Below, piece by piece: positions 8,476 through 16,492 of a stretch of DNA of 64,000 bases (the first letter of the stretch is position 1; each line of letters starts with the position of its first letter). The position numbers and the translations under genes were made by a program. The stretch comes from JBCCGI01 sp039029355 (GTDB lineage: Bacteria; Planctomycetota; UBA1135; GCA-002686595): contig JBCCGI010000029.1 of the NCBI GenBank assembly GCA_039029355.1, positions 1-64,000 of the forward strand. Direction: 5' to 3'. The notes beneath the pieces were generated by a model. It was given only the letters and a program-made list of their open reading frames with translations, did no database searches and had not been told where the DNA came from.

Positions 8476-9114
8476 ATGGCTGCGGCCGCCCTCGCGATCC
8501 TCGTCTCCTATCTGCTCGGCGCGGTGCCCTTCGGGTTCGTGATGGCGCGCGTGCTGCGCGGCGTCGACCTGCGCACGGTGGGCAGCGGCAACATCGGCGC
8601 CACGAACGCGATGCGCGTGCTGGGCAAGCCGCTCGGCGTGGTCGCGTTCCTGCTCGACTTCGCCAAGGGCTGGGTGCCGTCGTTCCTCCTGGCGCCGCTC
8701 GCGGCGAGCGAGGCCGTCGACCTCGGCTGGCTGCGCGTGCTGTGCGGCGCGGCGGCGGTGGTGGGGCACGTGTGGCCGGTGTACCTGCGCTTCCGCGGCG
8801 GCAAGGCGGTCGCGACCGGCTGCGGCGCCATCGTGGGCGTCGACCCGCTGGTGTTCGTCGGCGCGGGGCTCGTCTGGTTGCTGACGCTCGCGACGACGCG
8901 CTTCGTCAGCCTGGCCTCGATGGCGATGGGGGTCAGCTTTCCGGTCCTCGCCGCCCTGCGCATGGGGCCCGAGCGGCACGGTTTCGAGCTCGTCCTCGGA
9001 ACCGGCGCGCTGGCGCTCTTGATTCTCCTGCGGCACCGGTCGAATCTAGGGCGGCTGCTGGCCGGCACCGAACCGCGGGCCGGGCGCAGCAAGGAAAGAC
9101 AAGGGGCAGGATGA
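8476..9114 (+). CDS. plsY: Acyl-phosphate:glycerol-3-phosphate acyltransferase
   Basis: PlsY makes lysophosphatidic acid from acyl-phosphate and glycerol-3-phosphate at the inner membrane. The 212-residue protein has five hydrophobic segments. Its loop motifs are conserved: GSGNIGATNAMRVLG near residue 36 and FRGGKAVATGCG near 110. Length is normal. The last four bases overlap the gpsA start (ATGA), joining glycerol-3-phosphate supply to its first acylation. Alternative initiation is unlikely because the ATG directly precedes the first membrane helix. Confidence 0.95.
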   Translation: MAAAALAILVSYLLGAVPFGFVMARVLRGVDLRTVGSGNIGATNAMRVLGKPLGVVAFLLDFAKGWVPSFLLAPLAASEAVDLGWLRVLCGAAAVVGHVWPVYLRFRGGKAVATGCGAIVGVDPLVFVGAGLVWLLTLATTRFVSLASMAMGVSFPVLAALRMGPERHGFELVLGTGALALLILLRHRSNLGRLLAGTEPRAGRSKERQGAG

Positions 9115-10145
9115 GCACGAAGAAGGTCGAGCGCGCGCTGGTGATCGGCGACGGGAGCTGGGGCACAACGCTGGCTCTGGTCCTCGCCAAGGGCGGCGTC
9201 GAAACCACCCTCTGGAGCGCCTTCCCCGAGCAGGCGGCCGAGATCGAGAGCGCGCGCGAGAACCAGCGCTTCCTGCCCGGCGTCGCGCTGCCCGAAGGGC
9301 TCCACGTGACCGCCGACCCCTTCCGCGCCGCGGCCGACGTCGAGCTGGCCGTCAGCGTCGTGCCGACGCAGTTCCTGCGCGACGTCGCGGTGCGCTTCGA
9401 GGACGCGCTGCGGGGCGACACGCCGCTCGTGTCCGCGACCAAGGGCATCGAGATCGAGACCTTTCGCACGCCGTCCTCGATCCTGGCCGAGGTGCTGGGC
9501 GACCGGCCCCTGGCGGTCATCTCCGGCCCCAGCCACGCCGAGGAGGTCGCGCGCGGCATGCCCGCCTCGGTCGTCTGCGCCAGCCGCGACACCGCCCTCG
9601 CCCTGCGCGTGCAGGAGGCGATGAGCGGCGACACCTTCCGTGTCTACACGCACACCGACCCGATCGGGGCCGAGCTCGGCGGAGCGCTCAAGAACGTGAT
9701 CGCCGTCGCCGCCGGCATCTCCGACGGCCTCGGCCTGGGCGACAACGCCAAGGCCGCGCTCATCACCCGCGGCATGGTCGAGATGGCGCGCTTCGGCCGC
9801 TCGCTCGGCGCCGACCCGGCCACCTTCTTCGGGCTGGCGGGCTTCGGCGACCTGGTCGCGACGTGCTGCTCGCAGCACTCGCGCAACCGCTTTGTGGGCG
9901 AGCGCATCGGTCAGGGCCTGTCGCTCAAGGACGTGCTGGCCGAGATGCAGATGGTGGCCGAGGGCGTCTGGACCACCAAGGCGCTCTTCGGCCCCGAGGC
10001 CGAGGGCAACTCGATCTCGATGCCCATCGCCGAGCAGGTCCACGCGGTCCTCTTCGAGGGCAAGGACCCACGCGAGGCCGTCGGCGACCTCATGCGGCGC
10101 GCGCCTACCGGCGAGATGGACGGGCTGGTGCAAGAGCGCGCGTGA
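9111..10145 (+). CDS. gpsA: NAD(P)-dependent glycerol-3-phosphate dehydrogenase
   Basis: GpsA reduces dihydroxyacetone phosphate to sn-glycerol-3-phosphate for phospholipid synthesis. The 344-residue protein begins with a Rossmann motif (VIGDGSWGTTLA), with Asp where the first-glycine region often reads GAGSWG. It continues with SATKGIE, ISGPSHAEEVA and the catalytic-lysine region ELGGALKNVIAVAAG, then GLAGFGDLVATC. A GGGGCAGG-type ribosome-binding stretch lies upstream. It overlaps plsY by 4 nt, and its own TGA stop overlaps a GTG start for a small membrane protein, so the three form one operon. Confidence 0.95.
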   Translation: MSTKKVERALVIGDGSWGTTLALVLAKGGVETTLWSAFPEQAAEIESARENQRFLPGVALPEGLHVTADPFRAAADVELAVSVVPTQFLRDVAVRFEDALRGDTPLVSATKGIEIETFRTPSSILAEVLGDRPLAVISGPSHAEEVARGMPASVVCASRDTALALRVQEAMSGDTFRVYTHTDPIGAELGGALKNVIAVAAGISDGLGLGDNAKAALITRGMVEMARFGRSLGADPATFFGLAGFGDLVATCCSQHSRNRFVGERIGQGLSLKDVLAEMQMVAEGVWTTKALFGPEAEGNSISMPIAEQVHAVLFEGKDPREAVGDLMRRAPTGEMDGLVQERA

Positions 10146-10546
10146 CGCCCGAGGTCGAGTTCCTTCTCTCGTTCCTGGTCACGGTCGCCATCCTGGTGGC
10201 GGTGCTCGTCACCGGCATGCGCGCCCAGCGTCGCCGCCACCTCACGCTGGTCGCGACCTTCTTCACGTCGCTGGGCATCACGATTTTCTTCGCCGAGCGC
10301 CTGGGCGACGGGCTCGACCTCGAGGCGGCGGGCCTGATCACCCCCGTGCACCTGACGCTGGCGAAGACGACGACGCTCGCCTATCTGCTGCCCGTCTCGA
10401 CCGGCATCGCGACGCTGCGCAACCCCGCCTGGCGCAGGCGCCACCGGAAGCTCGCCTTCGCGGTGTTCGCCATGACGCTCCTCACGGTCGTCACGGGCGT
10501 CTGGATGGTGTGGGCCGCGAAGGCGGCCATGGCCGCGGCGGTCTGA
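10142..10546 (+). CDS. Small four-helix membrane protein of unknown function
   Basis: This 134-residue hydrophobic protein begins with GTG overlapping the gpsA stop by 4 nt (GTGA). Four probable helices lie at about residues 5-25, 32-48, 65-85 and 100-130. Between helices it carries a basic loop (RAQRRRH) and a cluster AWRRRHRKLA. The pattern of small helices with buried HL residues resembles the DUF420-like membrane family, but I cannot assign it firmly. The operon position suggests an envelope or lipid-related role. Confidence 0.7.
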   Translation: MTPEVEFLLSFLVTVAILVAVLVTGMRAQRRRHLTLVATFFTSLGITIFFAERLGDGLDLEAAGLITPVHLTLAKTTTLAYLLPVSTGIATLRNPAWRRRHRKLAFAVFAMTLLTVVTGVWMVWAAKAAMAAAV

Positions 10547-10616
10547 GCCGCTCCCCGGCGCTCGACGCGTTTCCGCCCAGGCCCGCTCGCCTCAATCCAA
10601 CCTGCGCCGAGACGGA

Positions 10617-10997
10617 CTACCGCGCGCCCGCCTCGCCCCCGAGCACCCCGGTCGCGAGCCACGGCATCACCAGCAGCGTCACGTTGGCGAAGACCGGCAC
10701 CAGCACGAACAGGATCCAGGTCCTCCGCGCCCGCAGTGCCAACCCAGCCATCAGCAGCCCGGGAAACGCCAACAGCGCCCCGATGACCGAAGCCGCCACC
10801 ACGATCCCCCCAACCGCCTCCGGCGCCAGCTTCCCCACCACGAGCGCAATCCACCACCCCGCCCACCCCCCCGTGGCGAGCGTCATCGACACCATCCAGC
10901 TCCGATGGCGCCTCCGCGAGTAGGTCCGCGGAACCCAGATCTTGCGCGCCGGTCGCGGCATGGGCCCATTCATAGGCCCCGGCCCGACCCCCGGCAA
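10617..10997 (-). CDS. Hypothetical small membrane protein
   Basis: The frame encodes up to 126 residues with a basic N-terminus (RPARKIWVPRTYSRRRHR) and three hydrophobic segments at about 40-58, 62-85 and 92-112. It ends GGEAGAR. The start is uncertain because Met codons at residues 1, 9 and 13 are all possible. It diverges from tRNA-Pro. No family is recognised. The hydrophobic periodicity makes it more credible than a chance frame, although the tail of the plsY operon lies only 70 nt away in convergent orientation. Confidence 0.55.
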   Translation of the reverse strand: MPGVGPGPMNGPMPRPARKIWVPRTYSRRRHRSWMVSMTLATGGWAGWWIALVVGKLAPEAVGGIVVAASVIGALLAFPGLLMAGLALRARRTWILFVLVPVFANVTLLVMPWLATGVLGGEAGAR

Positions 10998-11014
10998 GCT
11001 CGCCAGTTGGACGA

Positions 11015-11043
11015 TTGACCGCGGGCGGTCTGCCGTCTATAAC
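11015..11043 (+). promoter_or_regulatory. Sigma-70-type promoter of tRNA-Pro
   Basis: TTGACC (11015-11020) and TATAAC (11038-11043) are separated by exactly 17 nt, and the tRNA begins 15 nt after the -10 box. Against a GC-rich background this is a strong match to a housekeeping promoter. Confidence 0.8.
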
Positions 11044-11058
11044 GTTCGGCCCTTCGGT

Positions 11059-11136
<78 letters not shown>

Positions 11137-11225
11137 TCTTGACCTGGTGCCCGATCGCCCACCGGGCGAACCTGCTCGAAGCTGAGCAGTGCGGCTCTAG
11201 CCGCGCGGCCAAGCACCGCAGCACC

Positions 11226-11942
11226 ATGGCCTCCAAGAAGGATCCAGGCAACCCAGGCCACACCGGGCCAGTCCAACCCGTGCGCGTGGTCGATCGCGAG
11301 CTTCGCCTTGAAGAGAACGAGCGGATGGCCCGTGCTCTCCAAGCGGACGGCATCGACGTGAGCTCCCCCTGGGACCTCATCTACGTCGATGGCAAGGAGT
11401 ACGCCGAGGCCATCCCGACGCTACTACGGTTCGTGGCCGAAGTCCGCGAGTGGGACTCGCTCTGCGTCCTCAGCCGGCTCCTCAGGATCAAGCAGGCTCG
11501 ACGGGGCGTGCCGGCCGTTCTCTACAGGAAGCTCGCCGTCAGCGACACGGATATTGACGACGGCGAGGAATCGATGGCCGGGGAGCTGGCGGTGACGATG
11601 GCCTACGTCGCGACTCCCAGCGACTTCGAGGACCTTTGGGGGATCGTCGAAGGCGATCGATACTCTCGCTTGGTTCGTGGGGCCATCATCGGGGGGATCG
11701 TGCGGCTTGCGCGGACCCAAGGGCAGCGATCCAAGGTCGAGGACTTCCTGCTGGAGCAGCTCGGAACAGCGGCGGAGATGAAGGGCTGGGCCGGCTCCAT
11801 CGCCCAGGCGCTAGGGGGGCTCAAGTCGAGGCGCGCACTGCCGGCGTTGAGGGTGATGCAGACCCAAGGCGGGACCGACTTCGAGCGGCGCCGAGCGAAG
11901 CAGGCGGTAGCCAAGATCGAGAAGAGCGGATCAGCGTCGTAG
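11226..11942 (+). CDS. Hypothetical alpha-helical (HEAT-like) protein
   Basis: A 238-residue soluble protein is predicted from the ATG at 11226 (MASKKDPGN), following an upstream in-frame stretch that is probably untranslated. It is rich in alternating hydrophobic and charged helices. The C-terminal half (IIGGIVRLARTQ, AQALGGLKSRRALPAL and RRRAKQAVAKIE) resembles HEAT/PBS-lyase repeats. No catalytic motif or signal peptide is seen. It starts 90 nt beyond tRNA-Pro in a stretch of genes with somewhat lower GC. Function unknown. Confidence 0.65.
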   Translation: MASKKDPGNPGHTGPVQPVRVVDRELRLEENERMARALQADGIDVSSPWDLIYVDGKEYAEAIPTLLRFVAEVREWDSLCVLSRLLRIKQARRGVPAVLYRKLAVSDTDIDDGEESMAGELAVTMAYVATPSDFEDLWGIVEGDRYSRLVRGAIIGGIVRLARTQGQRSKVEDFLLEQLGTAAEMKGWAGSIAQALGGLKSRRALPALRVMQTQGGTDFERRRAKQAVAKIEKSGSAS

Positions 11943-12120
11943 GAACCGGCGCTTGCAGAGGGCCCGGGGTGGCTCGCGCTCGCGCGATCCAAGGCGTTTG
12001 CCGGCCTTCTCGTGGGCGCATGGGAACTTTCGGGCGCGCGCCGGCATCAATCAGCATCGAGCATGATGTTGGCGGCCTCCCACGGGCGGCAGCTCAGGTT
12101 GGTGTTGCAGAGTCACGCTC

Positions 12121-13353
12121 ATGGAGCCCTCAGATCCGATGCCCGCCATCCGGCCGACCAGCTCGAGAGAGCGCTATGAGAGCCTCGATGCGCTGCGCGG
12201 GTTCGCCCTGTTCGGCATCCTGATGGCGAACCTCTACAGCTTCTTCGGCTACGGCGCGCTGACGCCCGGGGAGATCGTCTCGCTGCCGATGGCGGACCGC
12301 GGTGTGCTGTTCTTCATCGACTGGTTCATCGAGAGCAAGTTCTTTGGGTTGTTCTCGATGCTGTTCGGCATCGGATTCGGGCTGCAGGCGGCGCGCATGG
12401 CGGACAGCCCCGGCTACTTCCGAGCGTACTGGTACCGCAGGATGTTCGTGCTGCTGGCCATCGGCCTGTTCCACATGATCTGCATCTGGAACGGCGACAT
12501 CCTGACGCTGTACTCGCTGCTGGGCATGCTGCTGCCGCTGTTTCTAAGCGTGTCGGATCGTGCCCTGGTTCGATGGATCGTCTGCCTGCTGGCGATGCCG
12601 ATCGTCATGTTTTTCCTGCACTGGCTCACGGGCGAGTCGGGGTTCTGGACCGGGCTCTCCCGATACTCGGGGGAGCTGAAGGCCGAGCTCGGCTTCGGCG
12701 AGCTGAGCCTTCTGGAGATGCGTACCTCGGACTCGGCACGGGAGGTCTTCCTCATCAACGCCCTGAGCGCGATCCCGCGTCCGATGAGCTACTTCTTCAC
12801 CGGGCGGTACCCGCAGGTGTTCGGCCTGTTCCTCATCGGCCTGCTCCTGTCGAGGCGGCTGCCCGGGCTCGTCCAGAGTCGGATCCCGCTCACCCGCAGG
12901 ATGGTCACCGTGTTCCTGGTGGGCCTGGTGTGCTCGTTCGCCTATGCCTGGACCAAGGCGACCAGTGGGTCGGGCTACTCTCTGACACCCCTCGGCGCGG
13001 TACAGGCCGCCGTCCTGCACATCGGGGCTCCGCTGCTGTCGCTCGGCATCGGCTGGACGTTTCTTGCCGCTTGGCACTCGGCCCGCGAGTCCGCCTTCTT
13101 CAGGCACTTGGCCACCCTTGGTCGCATGGCGCTGAGCAACTATCTGTTCCAGACCTCGGTGTCGGTCCTCTTGTTCTTCGGCTACGGCCTCGCGCTGATG
13201 GGGACCTTGCCCTACTCCATCCTGCCCCTCTTCGTGCTGGGCATCCTGTCCCTCCAGTGGATGCTGAGCCACTACTGGCTGGCCCGCTTCCGGCAGGGGC
13301 CGCTCGAGATCATCTGGAAGCGGATCGCGTACGTGAAGCAACGGAGCGCATGA
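12121..13353 (+). CDS. DUF418/YeiB-family membrane protein
   Basis: The 410-residue protein has about ten hydrophobic segments. The N-terminal signature ERYESLDALRGFALFGILMA and the C-terminal FRQGPLEIIWKR are hallmarks of the DUF418 family, related to acyltransferase-3-type membrane proteins and usually thought to act in transport or envelope modification. Met codons at residues 1 and 7 are both possible starts. It stands alone, converging on the secreted protease gene, with a hairpin between the two stops. Confidence 0.85.
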   Translation: MEPSDPMPAIRPTSSRERYESLDALRGFALFGILMANLYSFFGYGALTPGEIVSLPMADRGVLFFIDWFIESKFFGLFSMLFGIGFGLQAARMADSPGYFRAYWYRRMFVLLAIGLFHMICIWNGDILTLYSLLGMLLPLFLSVSDRALVRWIVCLLAMPIVMFFLHWLTGESGFWTGLSRYSGELKAELGFGELSLLEMRTSDSAREVFLINALSAIPRPMSYFFTGRYPQVFGLFLIGLLLSRRLPGLVQSRIPLTRRMVTVFLVGLVCSFAYAWTKATSGSGYSLTPLGAVQAAVLHIGAPLLSLGIGWTFLAAWHSARESAFFRHLATLGRMALSNYLFQTSVSVLLFFGYGLALMGTLPYSILPLFVLGILSLQWMLSHYWLARFRQGPLEIIWKRIAYVKQRSA

Positions 13354-13401
13354 CCCCGCTGCCTCCACGGGCGCGTCTGCGGGGAGCGCGCTGATCCCGA
13401 T

Positions 13402-13432
13402 TCCCTGACGGTCGGTGTCGGATGGTCAGGGA
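13402..13432. terminator. Stem-loop between convergent genes
   Basis: TCCCTGAC (13402-13409) pairs perfectly with GTCAGGGA (13425-13432) around a 15-nt loop, between the DUF418 gene and the protease gene ending at 13426. It could act as a bidirectional terminator, but no T-run follows on either strand. Confidence 0.4.
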
Positions 13433-15369
13433 CGGCGGAAGACGGATGCGGGCATCTCGGCCCACGGCTGGTCCGGGCCTGAGAAGTGGAGCTTCAGCTC
13501 CTCGTCGAAGTTGCGCTCGAAGAACTCGACACGGATCGCGTGCAGGCCGGCGGCCAGGCGACGGTAGCCGGTGCGGTCGATTGCCGGGTGAAGGCCGTCG
13601 TTGTCGACCACCAGCTCGTCGTCGACGAAGAGCCGACTGCCGTCGTCGGAGGTCGTGCGGAAGTGCCACACGCCGTCGCGCGGGAGGTCGACAAAGCCGC
13701 TGAAGACGAGCGCGAAGTCGTCGGTGCGTCCGCCGTGGACATCGACCGCCGGCGACTCGCACGTTCCCTGGTCGGTCGGGCTGAGAGCCGCGAAGTCGGG
13801 CAGCGCGTCCCACGCACCTTCGTAGAGCAGCCAGTCGAGGCCGGGTTGCGGAGCCTCGACGCTTCTCGCCGGACCGAGCGGGGGGGGCTGGAGGAAGGCG
13901 TGCAAGCTCCGACACGGAATGGCGATGCCGAGCGTCATCTGATGGCCCATCGCAAGGAAGAGCCCGCGATCGGGTTCACCCTTTCCGAGCTTGAGTACGC
14001 CGTCGTCCTCGTGCAGTCGTTGAAGTCTGTAGGCAAAGGGACGGAACGCCGAGACCATGCCAGCCACGGAGCCGAAGCGATCGAAGATCGGCGCCCCACT
14101 GCTGCCCAAGGCCCACTCCGAAGTGGCCATGATCCGGGGCCGGCCCTTGTTGTCGCGCGTGTGGCGGGCCAGCTGGCCTCTCGTCAGCGTGAAGAACGCG
14201 TTGGTGGGGGGCGCGTCCAGATCCCACGGGACCGAGCCCACCGGATGACTGATCGTGACCAGGTCCGAGCCGACCGCGGCAGCTCTCGCGATGGGAAGCG
14301 GATGAAAGCCCGAGCCGTCCAGCTGGATCAAGGCAACGTCGTCGGCCTCGTCGGCCGCCAGGATCTCTCTCACCCGCACGACGCGGCCCTCGAGGGTGGT
14401 GGCCACGACGAGGTCTGCCCCGCCCAGATTCCGCATGACGTGGTGATTGGTAAGGGCTAGACCGTCTGCGCTGATGACGAATCCACTGCCGTGGATCGGG
14501 GGGATCCTCTCGGTCTCACCCACGGCGCTGAGGATGAGGACGCCAGGGGCGCACCGTTTGTAGAGCTCCTCCGTGCTTAAGGGGGAGTCCGACGGGGCGA
14601 TCAAATCCACCTCACGGTCGAGGACGAGAGCTCGACTGATTTCAGACCGGAATCGTGAGGGAATCGGAGCGCGATCCTGCTTCAGTAGGTGCTTGGCCCA
14701 GCCATCGATGTAGTTAGATATGTCTGTATCTTTGTTCAATGCATAGTCATCGATAAGAGGATTTGTTTCAGGGGCGCTGGGTCGGGCGCCTCCTTTGAGG
14801 CCAAAGTCCATGATCAGGTCACTGTTTCCAGAGCCAGACTGATGAACGCTGATCGCCAACACATTCTCGCCGGCCTTCAGGTGCGCACCATCCACGTAGA
14901 ACGCGTGGTAGTTCGGCTTGATGAACTCGGAGACCGTGGCCGAGGCGAAGTTCGCTTCAGCGAGATCGCCCTTGGGCATGTTGTAGCGGTAGATCTCGTC
15001 GCCGTTGAGGTAGACGGCCGCGCCGTCATCACAGCGCAGCTCGCCCAGCCACACTCGATGGGGGGCAGGATCATCAAGTTGAAAGGTCAGGCGAAAGAAC
15101 GCGGCCGCATGCTTGTGAATGCGGTCGTCGCCCGAGCGGGTCGTGGTCGCGATGGCATCGACCCCGTAGCCCAGCGGCGCGGTACCCGCGTTCCACGCGG
15201 TGTCGTCGAAGTCCTCCGTGATCCAGGCCTGCGGCGGCCGCTCGCCTTGGTCCCAGTAGTGCCAGCCCTCTTGTCCGCGTTCTACAAGGACCGTTTCTTC
15301 ACCAGCAGCTGCGGGGAAGGCGAGAAGGGCGAGTGCGAGTGCGAAGGAGGCAGGGACTGCAGGGCGCAT
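13426..15369 (-). CDS. Secreted trypsin-like protease with PA14 domain
   Basis: A 647-residue exported protein starts MRPAVPASFALALALLAFPA, a clear signal peptide (a start six codons upstream at 15387 is possible). Residues about 25-195 form a jelly-roll-like binding domain (WHYWDQGERPP, VYLNGDEIYRYNMP). After a linker, residues about 265-450 are a trypsin/HtrA-type serine protease: His310 in LTNHHV, Asp344 in ADDVALIQL, Ser424 in LGSSGAP. Residues about 520-647 are a PA14 module (FRTTSDDGSRLFVDDELVVD, AGLHAIRVEFFE). No PDZ domain is seen. PA14 domains commonly bind carbohydrate, so action on surface glycans or glycoproteins is likely. The linker region (around 14700-14775) is strikingly AT-rich for this genome. 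Confidence 0.85.
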   Translation of the reverse strand: MRPAVPASFALALALLAFPAAAGEETVLVERGQEGWHYWDQGERPPQAWITEDFDDTAWNAGTAPLGYGVDAIATTTRSGDDRIHKHAAAFFRLTFQLDDPAPHRVWLGELRCDDGAAVYLNGDEIYRYNMPKGDLAEANFASATVSEFIKPNYHAFYVDGAHLKAGENVLAISVHQSGSGNSDLIMDFGLKGGARPSAPETNPLIDDYALNKDTDISNYIDGWAKHLLKQDRAPIPSRFRSEISRALVLDREVDLIAPSDSPLSTEELYKRCAPGVLILSAVGETERIPPIHGSGFVISADGLALTNHHVMRNLGGADLVVATTLEGRVVRVREILAADEADDVALIQLDGSGFHPLPIARAAAVGSDLVTISHPVGSVPWDLDAPPTNAFFTLTRGQLARHTRDNKGRPRIMATSEWALGSSGAPIFDRFGSVAGMVSAFRPFAYRLQRLHEDDGVLKLGKGEPDRGLFLAMGHQMTLGIAIPCRSLHAFLQPPPLGPARSVEAPQPGLDWLLYEGAWDALPDFAALSPTDQGTCESPAVDVHGGRTDDFALVFSGFVDLPRDGVWHFRTTSDDGSRLFVDDELVVDNDGLHPAIDRTGYRRLAAGLHAIRVEFFERNFDEELKLHFSGPDQPWAEMPASVFRRP

Positions 15370-15929
15370 GGTGGTGCTCGGGATCATCGTCTTGTGCGGT
15401 CGAAGGCTGCGGGGCTTCGTCCTGCAACCGGGGTGGTTGCCTGTCGGCTGGGCCGACGAAGCCCGTCCGTGCGCGGCCGGGTGGGGCGTCGGCCGTGTGC
15501 AAGAGCTCGCCGTCGAGACTCTCCTCGCCCGTCGTTGTTGACGAGGGCGGCGGTCCTGCAGTCCTCTCGACTGGCTAGGAGATGAGGGCGACGAGAGCGA
15601 TCTCACTCAAGCTGTGAGAGCCCGGCAGGACGATGACGGGGTCGTTGAGCCATGGAGCACAATGCCGGACAAGGTGAACGGGTTCCCTGCGACTGGGGAA
15701 ACCGCACAGGTTGCGCGGCGCGCGGAGTGCGCTCGGCGGAGTCCCCTCCGGCTCACGAGTCGCGCGCGCAGCCTTCGGGGTCGCCGACGTCCTCCGCGGC
15801 AAGGCGCCTTTCACGACCTTCGCATGTGTGGGCTCCCACACGAACCGACTCGGTCGGACTCAACTCGCGAGCGAGCTACGGAGACCAATTCAGCCCTGTC
15901 TCCTCGGACAAGGTGCCTTCGGTCCACCT
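15370..15929. other. 560-nt stretch without a recognisable gene
   Basis: Between the protease start and the next minus-strand stop, frames on both strands are short, Arg/Ser/Pro-rich and lack family motifs. No tRNA, terminator or inverted terminal repeat was found. The segment around 15640-15840 has lower GC and mixed composition, so a decayed gene or structured RNA cannot be excluded. Confidence 0.5.
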
Positions 15930-16490
15930 TCAGGGCTCGTGCCGCTCTGGATGCAACCACCCGCCGAACACCCGCGTGAGCCAGGGCAGAACGACTCCAA
16001 CCATGGTCGGCACGGACACCAACAGTGAGGCGAGCAGCCTCACCGGCCGAGGAAGGTCGGAGAGCAGCGGGCCCAGTACGACGTCCAGCACGAGAATCAG
16101 CGGATAGAGGCCGAGGAGCACCAACGCAGCGGTCTTGTACCGTGGCGGTAGGGCAGAGGTGCGCGGGGGCAGGGTGAGCCAGCGCTCCATGCCCGCCAGC
16201 GTCGAGGCGTCTGTGCGGCAAACGTCGATGGCGCGCAGCCGCGACATCCAGCTCGCCCTGTCCGCGGAGCTCAGCCAGGTGTCCAGGGACTCCGTGGTCT
16301 CGAACTGCGTGATCGCGACGTACTCAGAGCTCCCTTCGGTCGGCCGGAGGATCGTGGTCCCTTGGCTTCCCGGAGAGCGCGCGGCGGCTCGCGCGATACC
16401 GGTGAGCCAGTCCTCGTAGCGTGCCTCGGACCCGGCCCGGATGCCGCGGTTGAAGACCGCGATCACGGGTGCCTGCGACGACCTGTTCAT
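15930..16490 (-). CDS. Antibiotic-biosynthesis-monooxygenase domain membrane protein
   Basis: Residues about 8-100 of this 186-residue protein form an ABM ferredoxin-like domain: VIAVFNRGIRAGSEARYEDW, RPTEGSSEYVAITQFET and the trailing WLSSADRASWM. Residues 118-180 hold two membrane helices (TAALVLLGLYPLILVLDVVL and ASLLVSVPTMVGVVLPWLT). The same domain order occurs in the COG3224 group of membrane-tethered ABM proteins. It begins 2 nt after the stop of the FMN-reductase-like gene, so the two are one operon under the divergent LysR regulator. A role in quinone or aromatic oxidation is inferred. Confidence 0.8.
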   Translation of the reverse strand: MNRSSQAPVIAVFNRGIRAGSEARYEDWLTGIARAAARSPGSQGTTILRPTEGSSEYVAITQFETTESLDTWLSSADRASWMSRLRAIDVCRTDASTLAGMERWLTLPPRTSALPPRYKTAALVLLGLYPLILVLDVVLGPLLSDLPRPVRLLASLLVSVPTMVGVVLPWLTRVFGGWLHPERHEP

Positions 16491-16492
16491 GC

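Noticed and set aside
7794..8477. Minus-strand collagen-like frame across the 9-nt array
   Set aside because: It runs antisense into the phospholipase D gene, has no plausible start or ribosome-binding site, and its Gly-Ser-Pro content is only the repeat read in that frame.
15575..15841. Short minus-strand frame in the gap (about 88 residues)
   Set aside because: Composition is Arg/Pro-rich, without family motif, signal or convincing start; overlapping frames on the other strand look similar.
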